Shown in pieces: positions 29,313-39,600 of a stretch of DNA of 64,000 bases. Origin of the DNA: an uncultured Alphaproteobacteria bacterium. GTDB taxonomy: Bacteria > Pseudomonadota > Alphaproteobacteria > UBA7985. Numbering within the stretch: the first letter of the stretch is position 1; each line of letters opens with the position of its first letter. The notes below the pieces were generated by a model, which worked only from the letters and a program-made list of their open reading frames with translations, was not told the DNA's origin and did no database searches. The stretch is from the NCBI GenBank assembly GCA_905479265.1, contig CAJQLX010000036.1, positions 60,951 to 124,950 on the forward strand, given 5' to 3'. The position numbers and the translations under genes were made by a program.

Positions 29313-31553
29313 TCAGTCCCAGCGGCCCCGGTATCGTTCAGGTACAGATTGGCGCGGACGCAATCCCGTGTCGTCCAGCAAATACGAGCCAGACCGACCC
29401 GCATTGGGCTCCAAACGGGTCGAGCGGTCGATGTTGAACTGTCGATCGGGCAAGCCGGTGTAGTAATCCAGCGGTTCCCCCGCATCATCCAAACCACCGA
29501 CGCTTTGTTCATCCAGCAAGTCATCCAGCGCGCCATCCGGCACTTCGCTGTCCGAAACATCCAAGCCAGTTTCCCCTTCGCCTTCGCCGGTCATGGGCGC
29601 AGGGCGCTGCTGTTGCTGCTGGGGTTGCTGACTGGATTGCAAGAATGGGGGCGGTACATAGGTATCAGGGTCACACAAGGGCGGGGTGGGTTGATCGGGC
29701 GTTGGCAGGAACCGGTACCCGGTCACGACACCGCCCAGCAGCATCGCGCCCAAAGCAAACAGCAGGGGGCTGAGCGCGAAGGGGAAGACCCAGCCGGGGA
29801 CGCCCCTGCGCGTCACGTCTTTCGCGCGTGCAACCAAAGCAGGGTTTCGATCGGCAAGCTCTGCGGTCGGGTGCGCACCAATGGCTGTGACAAAGGCTTC
29901 AAGACTGCCGCCGGTTTCCATGCCCGTGTCGATGCTTTCGGCCACTTCCACAGGTTTCTGCTGCCCTGTGCTGGCGAAGACGATCAGGGCGATCGAAGCC
30001 GCGAGGAAAGCAAAACCAGCGGCAATCGCGCCCAGTCGTGGGGCGTCTGTCCACTGATAAATGCTGTCATAGACCAGCGTGTCGTCACGCCACTTGAACA
30101 CCTCAACCGATGCCCAATCCAACACCAGCAAACCCAAAGTTACCGCTGCCAGAACCGCCAGCATCAGCAATAAGGTCGCGATGAAATACAGCGATAAAAC
30201 CCACACGCGGCGGGTTGTCTGGTTGGACAGAATGCGCGCCGTGCGCGGGTCGCGTTGACGCATTGGCGCAATCAGCGATGGCGCGATCATGCGGGAACCG
30301 ATCAGCGAAACCACGGTCAGCAGGGTCAGCGCAGCAACCCCGATAAAGGGCCAAATTTGTCCCCAAGGCCGGACAAGCTCTGCGCGCGTCTTTTGCGCTT
30401 CGGCTTCAGTCAGCTCTCGCGCTTTGTCCCGAAAATCCTTGGCGTCATCGCGCCGACCCATCAGCGTCGCTGTCCGGCCAAGGATCACCAGCGAGCAAGA
30501 TTGCGCCGTGCGATCTCCGCGCTGTTCCTGGATCAGTTGGATTTGGTCGAATGTATCATAAGCCCGGTCGTACTCGCGCACCGCCAGCCAAAACCGCCCG
30601 ATAAGCTCCAGCACCTGCAAAAAACTGGCTGATTCGGCGAAGTCAGGCGAAAGCGCAGCCAGCTCGTTGACGTTGGCATCGATGGCGGTAAGGGCTTCCA
30701 TCCCGCCGTTGCTCAAGTCCGCCAACTGCCGGAAGACGTCGATCAACAAGCGAAGCTCGGGGTTCCGATTGCCGATACTCAAATACGCCTCGATCAGCTG
30801 CGTCCCGACTTCCTCCTGCAGGACCACGGGCTGATAAGGTAGCAGCAGCGCGGCGGCGAAGACTTCCGTTTCCGTCATTTCAAGGAAGTTGTAGCCTGCG
30901 GGGTCGAGCACGATGCGGCCCAACTCTGCGGTCATGGCATCGAGGCCGGACGCAATCTCCACCAGTCTTTGTGCTTCGGGGTCGTTCTGGTCCCGCCGCT
31001 GGGCGAGTTCTGCCAATCGATTGGCTTCGGCAAAGTCGCTGGCCAACAACGCGACTTGGCCCTTGAGCACAAGAACCGGCGAGGGCGCGTTCCGGTCGCT
31101 GAAGTCGCGGAGCAGGTTTTCGACGGCGTCAATGTTCCCCTCCGACATGGCGAGTTCGGCGAGCGCATAGTCTGCAAGCTCGGTGAGGAACGGCAATTTG
31201 GTTGTCGGTTCGGGTTGTTCCGATGCATCCAGCATCAAATCGGTCAACGCTTCGCTGCGATCCGCGTACAGACTGCTGAGAACCAACCATCGATAAAGCC
31301 GGGGTTCTTCTGGCTGTTGCCGGGTGTAGGTCAGGAAGTGCTTGTAGGCGCGGGCGTACTGCTGGTTCGTCAGCATGGCCCGGCCCGTCTTCACCAGACC
31401 ATTGATGCGGCGCTCTTGGTCGGAAAGACGATCTACCTGCGCGTTTGCGGTCGGGATAAAGGAAACAACTGAGACAAGCAGGACCAACGCGGCGATCAAT
31501 CTGAAAGCCTGCTGGATCCAAAGCATCCGTGTTGGGGTGCGTCCCATGACCAT
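29313..31553 (-). CDS. TPR-containing membrane protein of the MoxR/vWA operon
   Basis: A 746-residue protein with an N-terminal signal/anchor helix (about 15-37) and then a TPR-like helical region (QQYARAYKHFLTYTRQQPEEP near 58-78, with more helical pairs to about 370). Four membrane helices follow at roughly 403-423, 450-480, 510-530 and 597-617. The last 110 residues are polar with a Gln/Pro-rich stretch. The order of TPR and membrane helices resembles the BatB/BatE-type TPR partners of MoxR systems, but I cannot assign it to a named family. It is the first gene of the operon; the ATG at 31553 is followed closely by another at 31547. Confidence 0.65.
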   Translation of the reverse strand: MVMGRTPTRMLWIQQAFRLIAALVLLVSVVSFIPTANAQVDRLSDQERRINGLVKTGRAMLTNQQYARAYKHFLTYTRQQPEEPRLYRWLVLSSLYADRSEALTDLMLDASEQPEPTTKLPFLTELADYALAELAMSEGNIDAVENLLRDFSDRNAPSPVLVLKGQVALLASDFAEANRLAELAQRRDQNDPEAQRLVEIASGLDAMTAELGRIVLDPAGYNFLEMTETEVFAAALLLPYQPVVLQEEVGTQLIEAYLSIGNRNPELRLLIDVFRQLADLSNGGMEALTAIDANVNELAALSPDFAESASFLQVLELIGRFWLAVREYDRAYDTFDQIQLIQEQRGDRTAQSCSLVILGRTATLMGRRDDAKDFRDKARELTEAEAQKTRAELVRPWGQIWPFIGVAALTLLTVVSLIGSRMIAPSLIAPMRQRDPRTARILSNQTTRRVWVLSLYFIATLLLMLAVLAAVTLGLLVLDWASVEVFKWRDDTLVYDSIYQWTDAPRLGAIAAGFAFLAASIALIVFASTGQQKPVEVAESIDTGMETGGSLEAFVTAIGAHPTAELADRNPALVARAKDVTRRGVPGWVFPFALSPLLFALGAMLLGGVVTGYRFLPTPDQPTPPLCDPDTYVPPPFLQSSQQPQQQQQRPAPMTGEGEGETGLDVSDSEVPDGALDDLLDEQSVGGLDDAGEPLDYYTGLPDRQFNIDRSTRLEPNAGRSGSYLLDDTGLRPRQSVPERYRGRWD

Positions 31554-31777
31554 GCTCGTTCCTGTCTCCCGTTCCGTTCCAGACGACCCTGCGCAGGTGC
31601 TTTATCCGGTGCACCCGCTTACTTAGGGTCTTATGGCCATTTTCCCAATGCCGTGAGGTCGCATTTCATCGCTTCGAAATCACAAACATGGCATTACAAT
31701 CGCTCAGGTACTGATGAGCGGGCAGCGTGGCGAAAAACGGGCCAACTCGATCAAAATCTGCTGATGAAGGCTTTGTG

Positions 31778-32032
31778 ATGATCCGTTTGCTCTATTTCGC
31801 ATGGGTGCGCGCCCAAATTGGCCTTGATGAAGAGCGCCAAACGCCACCAAAATCACCGCTGACCGTGTCGGAGATGCTGGATTGGCTGCCAACACTCGGC
31901 AAAGGCCACGCGGCAGCATTGGAGCAGCGCGCACGGCTCAGGGTGGCGGTTAATCAGGAATTCGCAGAGCCCGACACCCTCATCCACGCCGGCGACGAGG
32001 TCGCCGTGTTCCCTCCCGTCACCGGCGGCTGA
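31778..32032 (+). CDS. moaD: Molybdopterin synthase sulfur-carrier subunit
   Basis: Small ubiquitin-fold subunit whose C-terminal Gly-Gly is thiocarboxylated to deliver sulfur to molybdopterin. From ATG 31778 it has 84 residues, the usual MoaD length, and ends VTGG. GAAGG lies 9 bases before this ATG, so I prefer it to an upstream in-frame TTG/GTG. The partner moaE, normally adjacent, is absent here; the next gene is convergent. Confidence 0.85.
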   Translation: MIRLLYFAWVRAQIGLDEERQTPPKSPLTVSEMLDWLPTLGKGHAAALEQRARLRVAVNQEFAEPDTLIHAGDEVAVFPPVTGG

Positions 32033-32044
32033 GGATCAGCCAGA

Positions 32045-34570
32045 TCAGAAAATCGCGTCAGACGACCTGATTGTTCGAGAGACGGAGCCCGTGGACGCGC
32101 GCGATGGGCTTGACGCCCTCGGCGCCGACTCCGGCTGCTGCTGCTCAGTGCCGAAACTTGCATCGCTCCCCCCGCCAGATCCGCGTGTGCCTTGAACGAC
32201 CGCATCTCGCGTGACGCCGGTATCGCCGATGACCCGGCCATCGCTGGCCACGCGGGTGACGTCGATCACGCCGGTGTCAGGGTCGATGGTGGAGAACTTC
32301 ACGCCATTGGGGTAACGGAACGGCGTGATGGGTGTTCCCGCCAACGCCTCATTCATAAACGCGGCAAAGATCGGTGAGGCGGCCTTACCGCCACTTTCGG
32401 TGTCGCCAAGGGATCGCGGTGTGTCGAAGCCCACATAAACCCCGACAACAAGGTCCGGTGAGAAGCCGATGAACCAGGCATCTTTTGCGTCTTGTGTGGT
32501 GCCGGTTTTGCCGCCGACGGGCCGATCAACCACTTGACCCACGCGCCGCTGCGCCGTCCCGCGCTCCACCACGCCGCGCAACATCGAGACCACATGGTAG
32601 GCTGCCAGCTCGCTGGTCACTTGCTCTGCATGCTCGAACACCGCTGGCATCGTGGTCCGGTCCCAGTCTTCGGCGATGTTACAGTCAACACAGTTGCGCT
32701 TTTCGTGACGGAATAGCGTGCGGCCATAGCGATCCTGCACGCGGTCAATCAGGGTTGGTTCAACCTGTTTCCCGCCGTTCACCAGCATGCCGTAAGCGGT
32801 GGTTAGGTCCATCAGCGTTGTTTCTGCAGTTCCCAGTGAAATCGCCAGATAAGGGGGAAGCGCGTCATCAATGCCAAAGTCGCGTGCGATTTCGACAATT
32901 CGATCCATGCCCACTTCGTTCGCCAGCCGCACCGTCATCAGATTGCGCGACCACTCCAAACCGGCATAGAGCGGCTGTCGGCCCCAGAAGGTGCCGTCAT
33001 AGTTTTGCGGACGCCAGTCTTCCTCGTCCTGTCCTCTGGCAGGGATAATCCAAGGGTTATCCAGCACGGTCGAATTCGGTGAAAAGCCTTGCTCCATGGC
33101 GGCAAGGTAAACAAACGGCTTGAAGGTCGATCCCGGCTGGCGCTCGGCTTGCGTGGCGCGGTTCAGTGCGCCGCGCGAAGGGTCGTAGGCGTAGCCGCCC
33201 ACCAACGCCAAAATACGGCCTGTGTGCGGGTCGAGCGCGACCAGTGCGCCTTCGATCTCTGGGGTTTGCTCAAGATTGTAAGCACCCGCACCGCGTGGTG
33301 AGGTCAAGATGATGTCGCCAATCGCCATCACGTCCCGCGGCAAGGAAGGGGAGCGGCCAACGGTGTCGTCGTCGATCTTGATTTTGGCCCAACGGTACCC
33401 CTCAAACGGCACAAAACCGGTGGTGCCGTCTTCAAACCCGATCAGCGCCTCTCGATCCTGCATCTGCAACACCGCAGCCGGGCGGAAATCCAGAGTGTCG
33501 TAAGGCAGTTCCGCCGCTGCGAGTTCTGCTTCCCAATTGTTGATGTCAACAAAACCCAGTGGGCCGCGATAGCCGTGCCGACGGTCATAGTCCATCAGGC
33601 CATCACGCAGGACGCGCTGCGCCAATTCCTGCAGCTTGGGGTCCATTGTCGTGCGCACGGACAAGCCTTCGGTGCGAACAACCTCTGGGCCATAGGTTTT
33701 GGAAAGCTGGCGGTAGGCTTCGGTGCTGAAGTAGCCGGTTTCGTCGGTCGCAGCAGCGTTCGAGCGGACCTGCAGATCAAAGGCTGGCACGACGTCTCGC
33801 AGGGCATCGGCTTCTTCGGTGGTGATATAGCCGTTTTCGGCCATCTGATTCAGCACGTAAGAACGACGCTGCATGCCGCGCGCCAGCTCTTCTGGATCAT
33901 TCGGTTCGTAGTTCGACGGCCCTTTAATCACCGACGCAAGGTAGGACGCCTCGGAGACCGTTAAATCAGCAACCGCTTTGTCGAAGTAAGCCAGTGACGC
34001 CTCAGCCAAGCCGTAAGCGCGCAAGCCAAAGAAAATCTCGTTGAGATACAGCTCAATGATATCGTCCTTGCTCAAATCCCGCTCAAGCCGCCAAGCGATG
34101 AACGCTTCACGTATTTTTCGCTCAACCGTGTACGTGTCGCCGGTGATGAAGTTCTTGGCGACCTGCTGCGTGATGGTCGAGCCACCGGCCAACCGCTGCC
34201 CCGATGTGGCGCGGCTGACATTGCGAACCATGGTTTTTGCCAGCGAGACAAAATCAACGCCGCCGTGGCTGTAGAAGTCTTTGTCTTCAGCCGAGATAAA
34301 GGCTTGGATAACGTGTTCGGGCACCTGTTCGATGGGGATAAACAAGCGCCGCTCTTCGGCAAACTCAGCCATCAGCGAGCCGTCTGCGGCGTGCAGGCGG
34401 GTGATGACCTTTGGCTCGTATTCCTTGACCACGTCATGATCAGGTAAGTCGTGGCCGTATCGGTAATACATGTAACCGCAACCGCCGGTGAGCAGTAAGA
34501 ACGCCGCGACCATGCCCAACAGGAAGGTCATGAAGATCAAGCGGACGATGCGGTAGAAGAAGGAGACCAT
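32045..34570 (-). CDS. mrcA: Penicillin-binding protein 1A (bifunctional)
   Basis: Class A PBP that polymerises and cross-links peptidoglycan at the inner membrane. It has 841 residues with an N-terminal anchor (residues 9-29). The glycosyltransferase domain has the catalytic EDKDFYSHGG (near 94) and GGSTITQQVAKN. The transpeptidase domain has SxxK at Ser481 (GSTFK), SRN as the second motif and KTGTTQ as the third. The length and OB-like insertion between the two domains match PonA/PBP1A. The tail is Ser/Gly/Gln-rich. An adjacent amidase and rne follow the conserved alphaproteobacterial neighbourhood. Confidence 0.95.
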   Translation of the reverse strand: MVSFFYRIVRLIFMTFLLGMVAAFLLLTGGCGYMYYRYGHDLPDHDVVKEYEPKVITRLHAADGSLMAEFAEERRLFIPIEQVPEHVIQAFISAEDKDFYSHGGVDFVSLAKTMVRNVSRATSGQRLAGGSTITQQVAKNFITGDTYTVERKIREAFIAWRLERDLSKDDIIELYLNEIFFGLRAYGLAEASLAYFDKAVADLTVSEASYLASVIKGPSNYEPNDPEELARGMQRRSYVLNQMAENGYITTEEADALRDVVPAFDLQVRSNAAATDETGYFSTEAYRQLSKTYGPEVVRTEGLSVRTTMDPKLQELAQRVLRDGLMDYDRRHGYRGPLGFVDINNWEAELAAAELPYDTLDFRPAAVLQMQDREALIGFEDGTTGFVPFEGYRWAKIKIDDDTVGRSPSLPRDVMAIGDIILTSPRGAGAYNLEQTPEIEGALVALDPHTGRILALVGGYAYDPSRGALNRATQAERQPGSTFKPFVYLAAMEQGFSPNSTVLDNPWIIPARGQDEEDWRPQNYDGTFWGRQPLYAGLEWSRNLMTVRLANEVGMDRIVEIARDFGIDDALPPYLAISLGTAETTLMDLTTAYGMLVNGGKQVEPTLIDRVQDRYGRTLFRHEKRNCVDCNIAEDWDRTTMPAVFEHAEQVTSELAAYHVVSMLRGVVERGTAQRRVGQVVDRPVGGKTGTTQDAKDAWFIGFSPDLVVGVYVGFDTPRSLGDTESGGKAASPIFAAFMNEALAGTPITPFRYPNGVKFSTIDPDTGVIDVTRVASDGRVIGDTGVTRDAVVQGTRGSGGGSDASFGTEQQQPESAPRASSPSRASTGSVSRTIRSSDAIF

Positions 34571-34772
34571 GGAGTCTTTGCCTTGTTAATCTGCCAGAGG
34601 GTGGCGTGCTGAATCCAGCGACGCCGCGTGATTTGACGCATTTGGGCGCTTTGATCCCAAACTGCCAGCGTCCCCCAACGCCATTTCGTAACTTTTTTAC
34701 CGCGTATTGATCATGAAGCGAAGTCCCAGAGCGGGGGATAAGCCGATCAAATCGGTGTTATGCGGTCTCAGC

Positions 34773-36164
34773 CTAGATCGCGCGCGTGGCGAAATAACGG
34801 TCCACGGCCTGAACCATGCCGACGATTAATCCCCGCCGCGATGCCGGTGTACGCAGCATGTTCGCGTCGATTTGGTTGGTGACATAACCCATTTCCAGCA
34901 ACAGCGAAGGCATGTCCGGGGCTTTCAAAACCGCAAAGCCCGCGAAGCGGTGCGCCTTTTCCTTTGTCACCCATGTTTTGGACAGTTCTTCGCTGATGAT
35001 TTCAGCGGCCTGGGCCGAGGAATTCAGCGTTTCGCGCTGGGCGAGATCCAGCAGGATATTCAGCAAGACATCGGATTTATCCGTCGCGCCCACACCCGCA
35101 ATGATGTCTGATTTATTCTCCCGTTGCGCCAAAGCCGCAGCTTCTTTGTCAGATGCCGCGTCGGACAACGTGTACACAGAAGCCCCCCGTGCGGACGCCT
35201 GTGAATGCGCGTCAGCGTGCATGGAGATAAATAAATCAGCATTGATCTTGCGCCCAATCTCGTAGCGGTCGCGCAGCTTGATATAGGTATCGTTGGACCG
35301 CGTTAGATGCACTTCATAGCGTCCGGTGGCTTCCAAAGCGGCCTTCAGCTCCTTGGCCGAAGCTAGCGTGATGTCCTTTTCGCGGATACCGTTTTTGGAG
35401 GCACCGGGGTCTTTTCCACCATGTCCGGGGTCCAGCACGATAACGCGCTTAGCAGCTGACTTCGCCGGGGCGGGCGGTCGGCGGGCCGGGATGGGCAAGT
35501 CACCACTCAGCCGGCGCATGGGCAAGGCTGACGCCGCTTCGGTCTTGTTGGCCAGACGAATGTTGGTTTGCGGCAGTGAGACAATGTTGGCAGAGGTATT
35601 GGCGGCAATCACGTTGGGGCTTGCGCCAGCTTGAAACGTCGCACTGTGCTCGCTCAACGGACGAAATTCGAGTTCCAGAGAATGTTGGTTCTTGCCGCTG
35701 GGATCAACCAGCATGGCGTTCGCGACATATGCGGGCTCAAACAGATCAAAGATGATGCGCGATGTTTTCTCGGATTGATGCCCATAGCGGACCGAGCGGA
35801 CAATGCCGCCGGGTTGGGGCAGCTTACCGCTGTTGATGGTCCAACTCACGCTGGGCAGATCGACAACCACCCGATCCGGCGCTTTATAGACATACAGCTG
35901 GTAGGCGACCGTTTGATCCACGCCAATCGAGACGCGCGTGCGGTCATAGGTTGTACCCACCAGAATATCCCGAACGCTTGGCTGCGCGACGGCAAGGGAG
36001 AAACTCCATAACGCCAAGAAAGTCGTCAGCGCACCAGCAATCAAGCCGCCCGCCCACCGTATCGGCGAGGTCAGCGTGCTGGACAGCTGTTTCGTCTGTC
36101 GTGCAAAAGCAATCAGAGGCGTCAAAACGGGCCTCAGGGCGCTAAAAATCAAACCGGGTCGCAC
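34773..36164 (-). CDS. amiC: N-acetylmuramoyl-L-alanine amidase with AMIN domain
   Basis: Periplasmic zinc amidase that splits septal peptidoglycan. It has a long cationic N-terminus with a hydrophobic helix near 38-60 and an AMIN domain (residues about 65-180) that targets it to the wall. The Amidase_3 domain carries the zinc ligands: LDPGHGGKDPGA with its His, a Glu in the next helix (REKDIT), and SMHADAHS. The catalytic Glu is in LLEMGYVTN. The amiC symbol reflects family resemblance. The start is ambiguous: GTG 36164 or TTG 36167, both about 6-9 bases after AGGGG; no ATG lies nearby. Confidence 0.9.
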   Translation of the reverse strand: MRPGLIFSALRPVLTPLIAFARQTKQLSSTLTSPIRWAGGLIAGALTTFLALWSFSLAVAQPSVRDILVGTTYDRTRVSIGVDQTVAYQLYVYKAPDRVVVDLPSVSWTINSGKLPQPGGIVRSVRYGHQSEKTSRIIFDLFEPAYVANAMLVDPSGKNQHSLELEFRPLSEHSATFQAGASPNVIAANTSANIVSLPQTNIRLANKTEAASALPMRRLSGDLPIPARRPPAPAKSAAKRVIVLDPGHGGKDPGASKNGIREKDITLASAKELKAALEATGRYEVHLTRSNDTYIKLRDRYEIGRKINADLFISMHADAHSQASARGASVYTLSDAASDKEAAALAQRENKSDIIAGVGATDKSDVLLNILLDLAQRETLNSSAQAAEIISEELSKTWVTKEKAHRFAGFAVLKAPDMPSLLLEMGYVTNQIDANMLRTPASRRGLIVGMVQAVDRYFATRAI

Positions 36165-36167
36165 CAA

Positions 36168-36655
36168 CTCGATCCCCTAAACTAACGTATCGAGCCTCGA
36201 CGGAATGAAAATATCCGCCAGAAATAGAATCGATACGACTGAAAATATCCAAAAATATTGTTCTGAAATAGCATCTTAACAGAGTTTGTAAATCTAAATT
36301 CACATTGAATTGAACGCATTATCCGCTGAGTGTGGCAGGTCGGTTTCGCTTTTTACGGTGGACGCGCCCTTGCCGGAGTCCTAAGTATGGGACAGCAGGC
36401 GCGACATAAAGCCCTGCGTGCTCGCAGTTATAAGAGCGAGGGCACTGTATTCAGCAGGTCTGGACCCGTTTCTATCAATAAAAGGGCAGACCACCGGCAG
36501 AGTGAGTTTTCTCGCCTGCTGCTGTTACGACCTCTCGCTGACTGCACTGAAGTGAACAACGGCTGCTTAGTTGGCAGTCATTAACATAGCTGCGCCGCGA
36601 GCGGATGAGTGCTTGAGCGCCACCGCAAACGCAGGCAGCAGCGCTAGGAGATATG
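36168..36655. promoter_or_regulatory. rne 5' region and divergent promoter zone
   Basis: About 490 bases between the divergent amidase and rne. The first 140 bases are clearly AT-rich and should hold promoters; the rest becomes GC-richer toward rne. A possible stem-loop at 36411-36443 (GCCCT/AGGGC with GCTC/GAGC inside) lies in the leader. Long structured leaders are known for rne autoregulation in enterobacteria; I cannot show it here. Confidence 0.4.
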
Positions 36656-39600
36656 ATGAGCAAGAAAATGCTTATCGACGCGTCCCGCGGTGATGAAACT
36701 CGGGTCGTGGTTATGGTCGATGGACGCATCGAAGAAATCGACCACGAAACGGCGGATCGCCGTCCTATTAAATCCAACATTTATTTGGCGCGTGTAACGC
36801 GGGTTGAGCCGTCTTTGCAGGCTGCGTTTGTTGACTATGGCGGAAACCGTCATGGCTTCCTGCCGTTTTCTGAGATTCACCCCGATTACTACCAGCTGCC
36901 TGTCGCCGACCGCGAAGCGCTGTTGGCTGAGGTGGAAGACAAGGTTGAGGAGCGCCGACAGCGGCACCAAAACCGCCGCTCTATGCCCCGCCGCAGTTCG
37001 TCTTCCGCCGGGGCTGTTGCTGCGCCGGTTGATGCTGTTGATCCCGATGGTGACCAGCCGCACGTTGAGTTTCCCGTTGATGAGAATGGGGACTTCATCC
37101 AGCCTGAGCCGTTGACGGCCAACAGTGTTGAAGTCGAACCGGCTGCTGCGGAACCAATTGTTGAAGACGAGCCGACCGTCGAAATGCCGACTGGCGGTGC
37201 AACAGTCCACTCTGTGACCGACAGCGTCGCTGCGACCTTGGGCCTGGATGAAACCCTGACGGAGCAAGCCATTGTTGACGGCGACGGCGACGGCGACGAC
37301 GACACCGCCACGGTTTCCATGACGGAATCTGATGCCGGAAACGAGGAGCCGGGCGAAGATGACGAGCCTGCCAAGACGGTAACGGCTGCGACCGGCGCGG
37401 AAGAAGACGAAGTGGTCTCCGAAGCGGCTGAGCCCGAAGAAGCACCCGCGACCAAAGTCGATGAAGCGGCTGAAGCGGACACCCTCGCCGATACGGAAGC
37501 AGCGCCAGAAGAAGAAGACGTCGCGCCAGAGCAGGTTGCTGCTGAAGCCAGCGAGAGCGACGACGAAGAAGAAGCCACCAGCTCTAGCGCTGCAGAGCCT
37601 GAGGGCGGCATTGAAGAAATTGAGCGCGAAGACGACGTCATCGAAGAAGCTGGCTCTGGCGAAGAAGCCAGTGACGACGAAGACGATGACGAAGAAGGCG
37701 AAGGCGAAGAGAGCGCAACAAAGAAGCCGCGCCGTCGCCGTCGTCGGTCCCGTCGCGGTGGTCGGAAAGAAGAGAAAGCTGCGGCTGAAGAAGATCAGGA
37801 CGAAGATCCGGACGCCGTAGAAGACCTCGATGCTGACGACGACGACGACGATGATCATGATCACGATGTGGACGACGAAGAAGAGGATGACATCTTTGAC
37901 GAAGACGCTGAGCGTCGCTCCGTCATGCATTCCATCATTTCTCGCCGGTACAAGATTCAGGAAGTCATTAAGCGCCGTCAGGTGATGCTGGTCCAAGTGA
38001 CGAAGGAAGAGCGCGGCAACAAGGGTGCTGCGTTGTCGTCCTACTTGTCTTTGGCGGGTCGCTACTGTGTCTACATGCCCAACACCACGCGCGGTGGCGG
38101 CATTTCGCGGAAGATTTCCTCGCCCAAAGACCGTCGTCGGTTGAAAACAATTCTCGACGATTTGGACTTGCCGCAGGATATCTCGATCATCGTGCGGACG
38201 GCTGGCAGCCAGCGCACCAAGGCCGAAATCAAGCGCGACTATGAATACTTGCGCCGGACATGGGACGGTATTCGCGAAAATACACTGACATCGATGGCGC
38301 CGTCGCTGATTTACGAAGAAGCAAACGTGATGAAGCGCGCCATTCGCGACATGTACTCCTCCGACATGGAAGAAGTGCAGGTTGAGGGTGAAGAGGGATA
38401 CAAGGACGCCAAGAACTTTATGCGCGTCCTGACCCCGTCGTATGCCAAGCGCGTCAAGCAGCATAAGAACGAAGGCGTTTCGCTGTTCCAAGCTCACAAG
38501 GCTGAACAGCAGTTGGATGCGTTGTTCAATCCCGTGGTCACGCTGAAGTCTGGCGGATACCTGGTGATGAACCAAACCGAGGCTCTGGTCGCGGTTGATG
38601 TGAACTCCGGCAAGGCGACCAAAGAGCGTTCCATCGAAGAAACCGCCCTGTCCACCAACCTCGAAGCGGCGGAAGAAGTCGCGCGTCAGTTGCGCTTGCG
38701 CGATTTGGCGGGTCTGGTGGTGATTGACTTCATCGATATGGATGAATCCAAGCACCGTGGGCAGGTTGAGCGCAGGCTCAAAGAATCCATGCGTGGCGAT
38801 CGCGCGCGGATCCAGCTGGGTCGCATTTCGCCGTTTGGCTTGCTCGAACTGTCCCGCCAGCGCATTCGTCCATCGGTTTTTGAAACCACGATGGTCGGCT
38901 GTCCGGTGTGTGGTGGTATCGGTGTGGTGCGCTCGTCGGGGTCTCTGGCCTCCTCGATCATGCGCCGGATCGGTGATTTGCTGCTTGAGCGCGATAACTT
39001 GGATCACATCGAAGTGGACGCGCCCACCGACGCTGCGCTGAAGCTGCTGAACGAACACCGCGAAGAGCTGGCGAACCTCGAAGGGCAGTTTAGCGTGCGG
39101 ATTTCGATCCTGCCGAGTGCGCACCTGTTCTCTCCGCATTTCCATCTGCGGGCGCATACGGAAGATAAGGTCGAGACCTTCTCCGAAGGCTATACGACCG
39201 ACCCAACAGCGCCAAAGCGCGGGGATCGCCGTCGCGGACGTCGCTCTGAACGTCCGACACCTCGGGCAGACGAGGAAGAAGAAAGTGGCACCAGCCGGGG
39301 CGGTAGAGGTCGCGGCAGAGGCCGGGGTCGCAATGCCCGCTCGGATGACGAAGAAACCAGCGGTTCGGAACCAAAAGAAGCCGAAGCGGTTGAAGCCAGC
39401 ACGGATGATGAAACCGACAGCGACGGTCAGGCCCGCCGCCAGCGCGGAAGGCGCGGCGGTCGTCGGCGCGGTCGGAAAGAGGGTGATGCTGCCCCAGCGG
39501 TTGAAGCCACAGAAGATGGCGAAGAAGCACAGACCGCTGATGGCGAAGCCGCTGATACGGACGACGTTGATTCCGATGGTGACAAGCCGAAGCGTCGTCG

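Noticed and set aside
36644..39157. An 837-codon open frame on the minus strand opposite rne
   Set aside because: It is a shadow of the GC-rich, biased codons of rne; the plus frame has complete RNase E motifs and a good ribosome-binding site.
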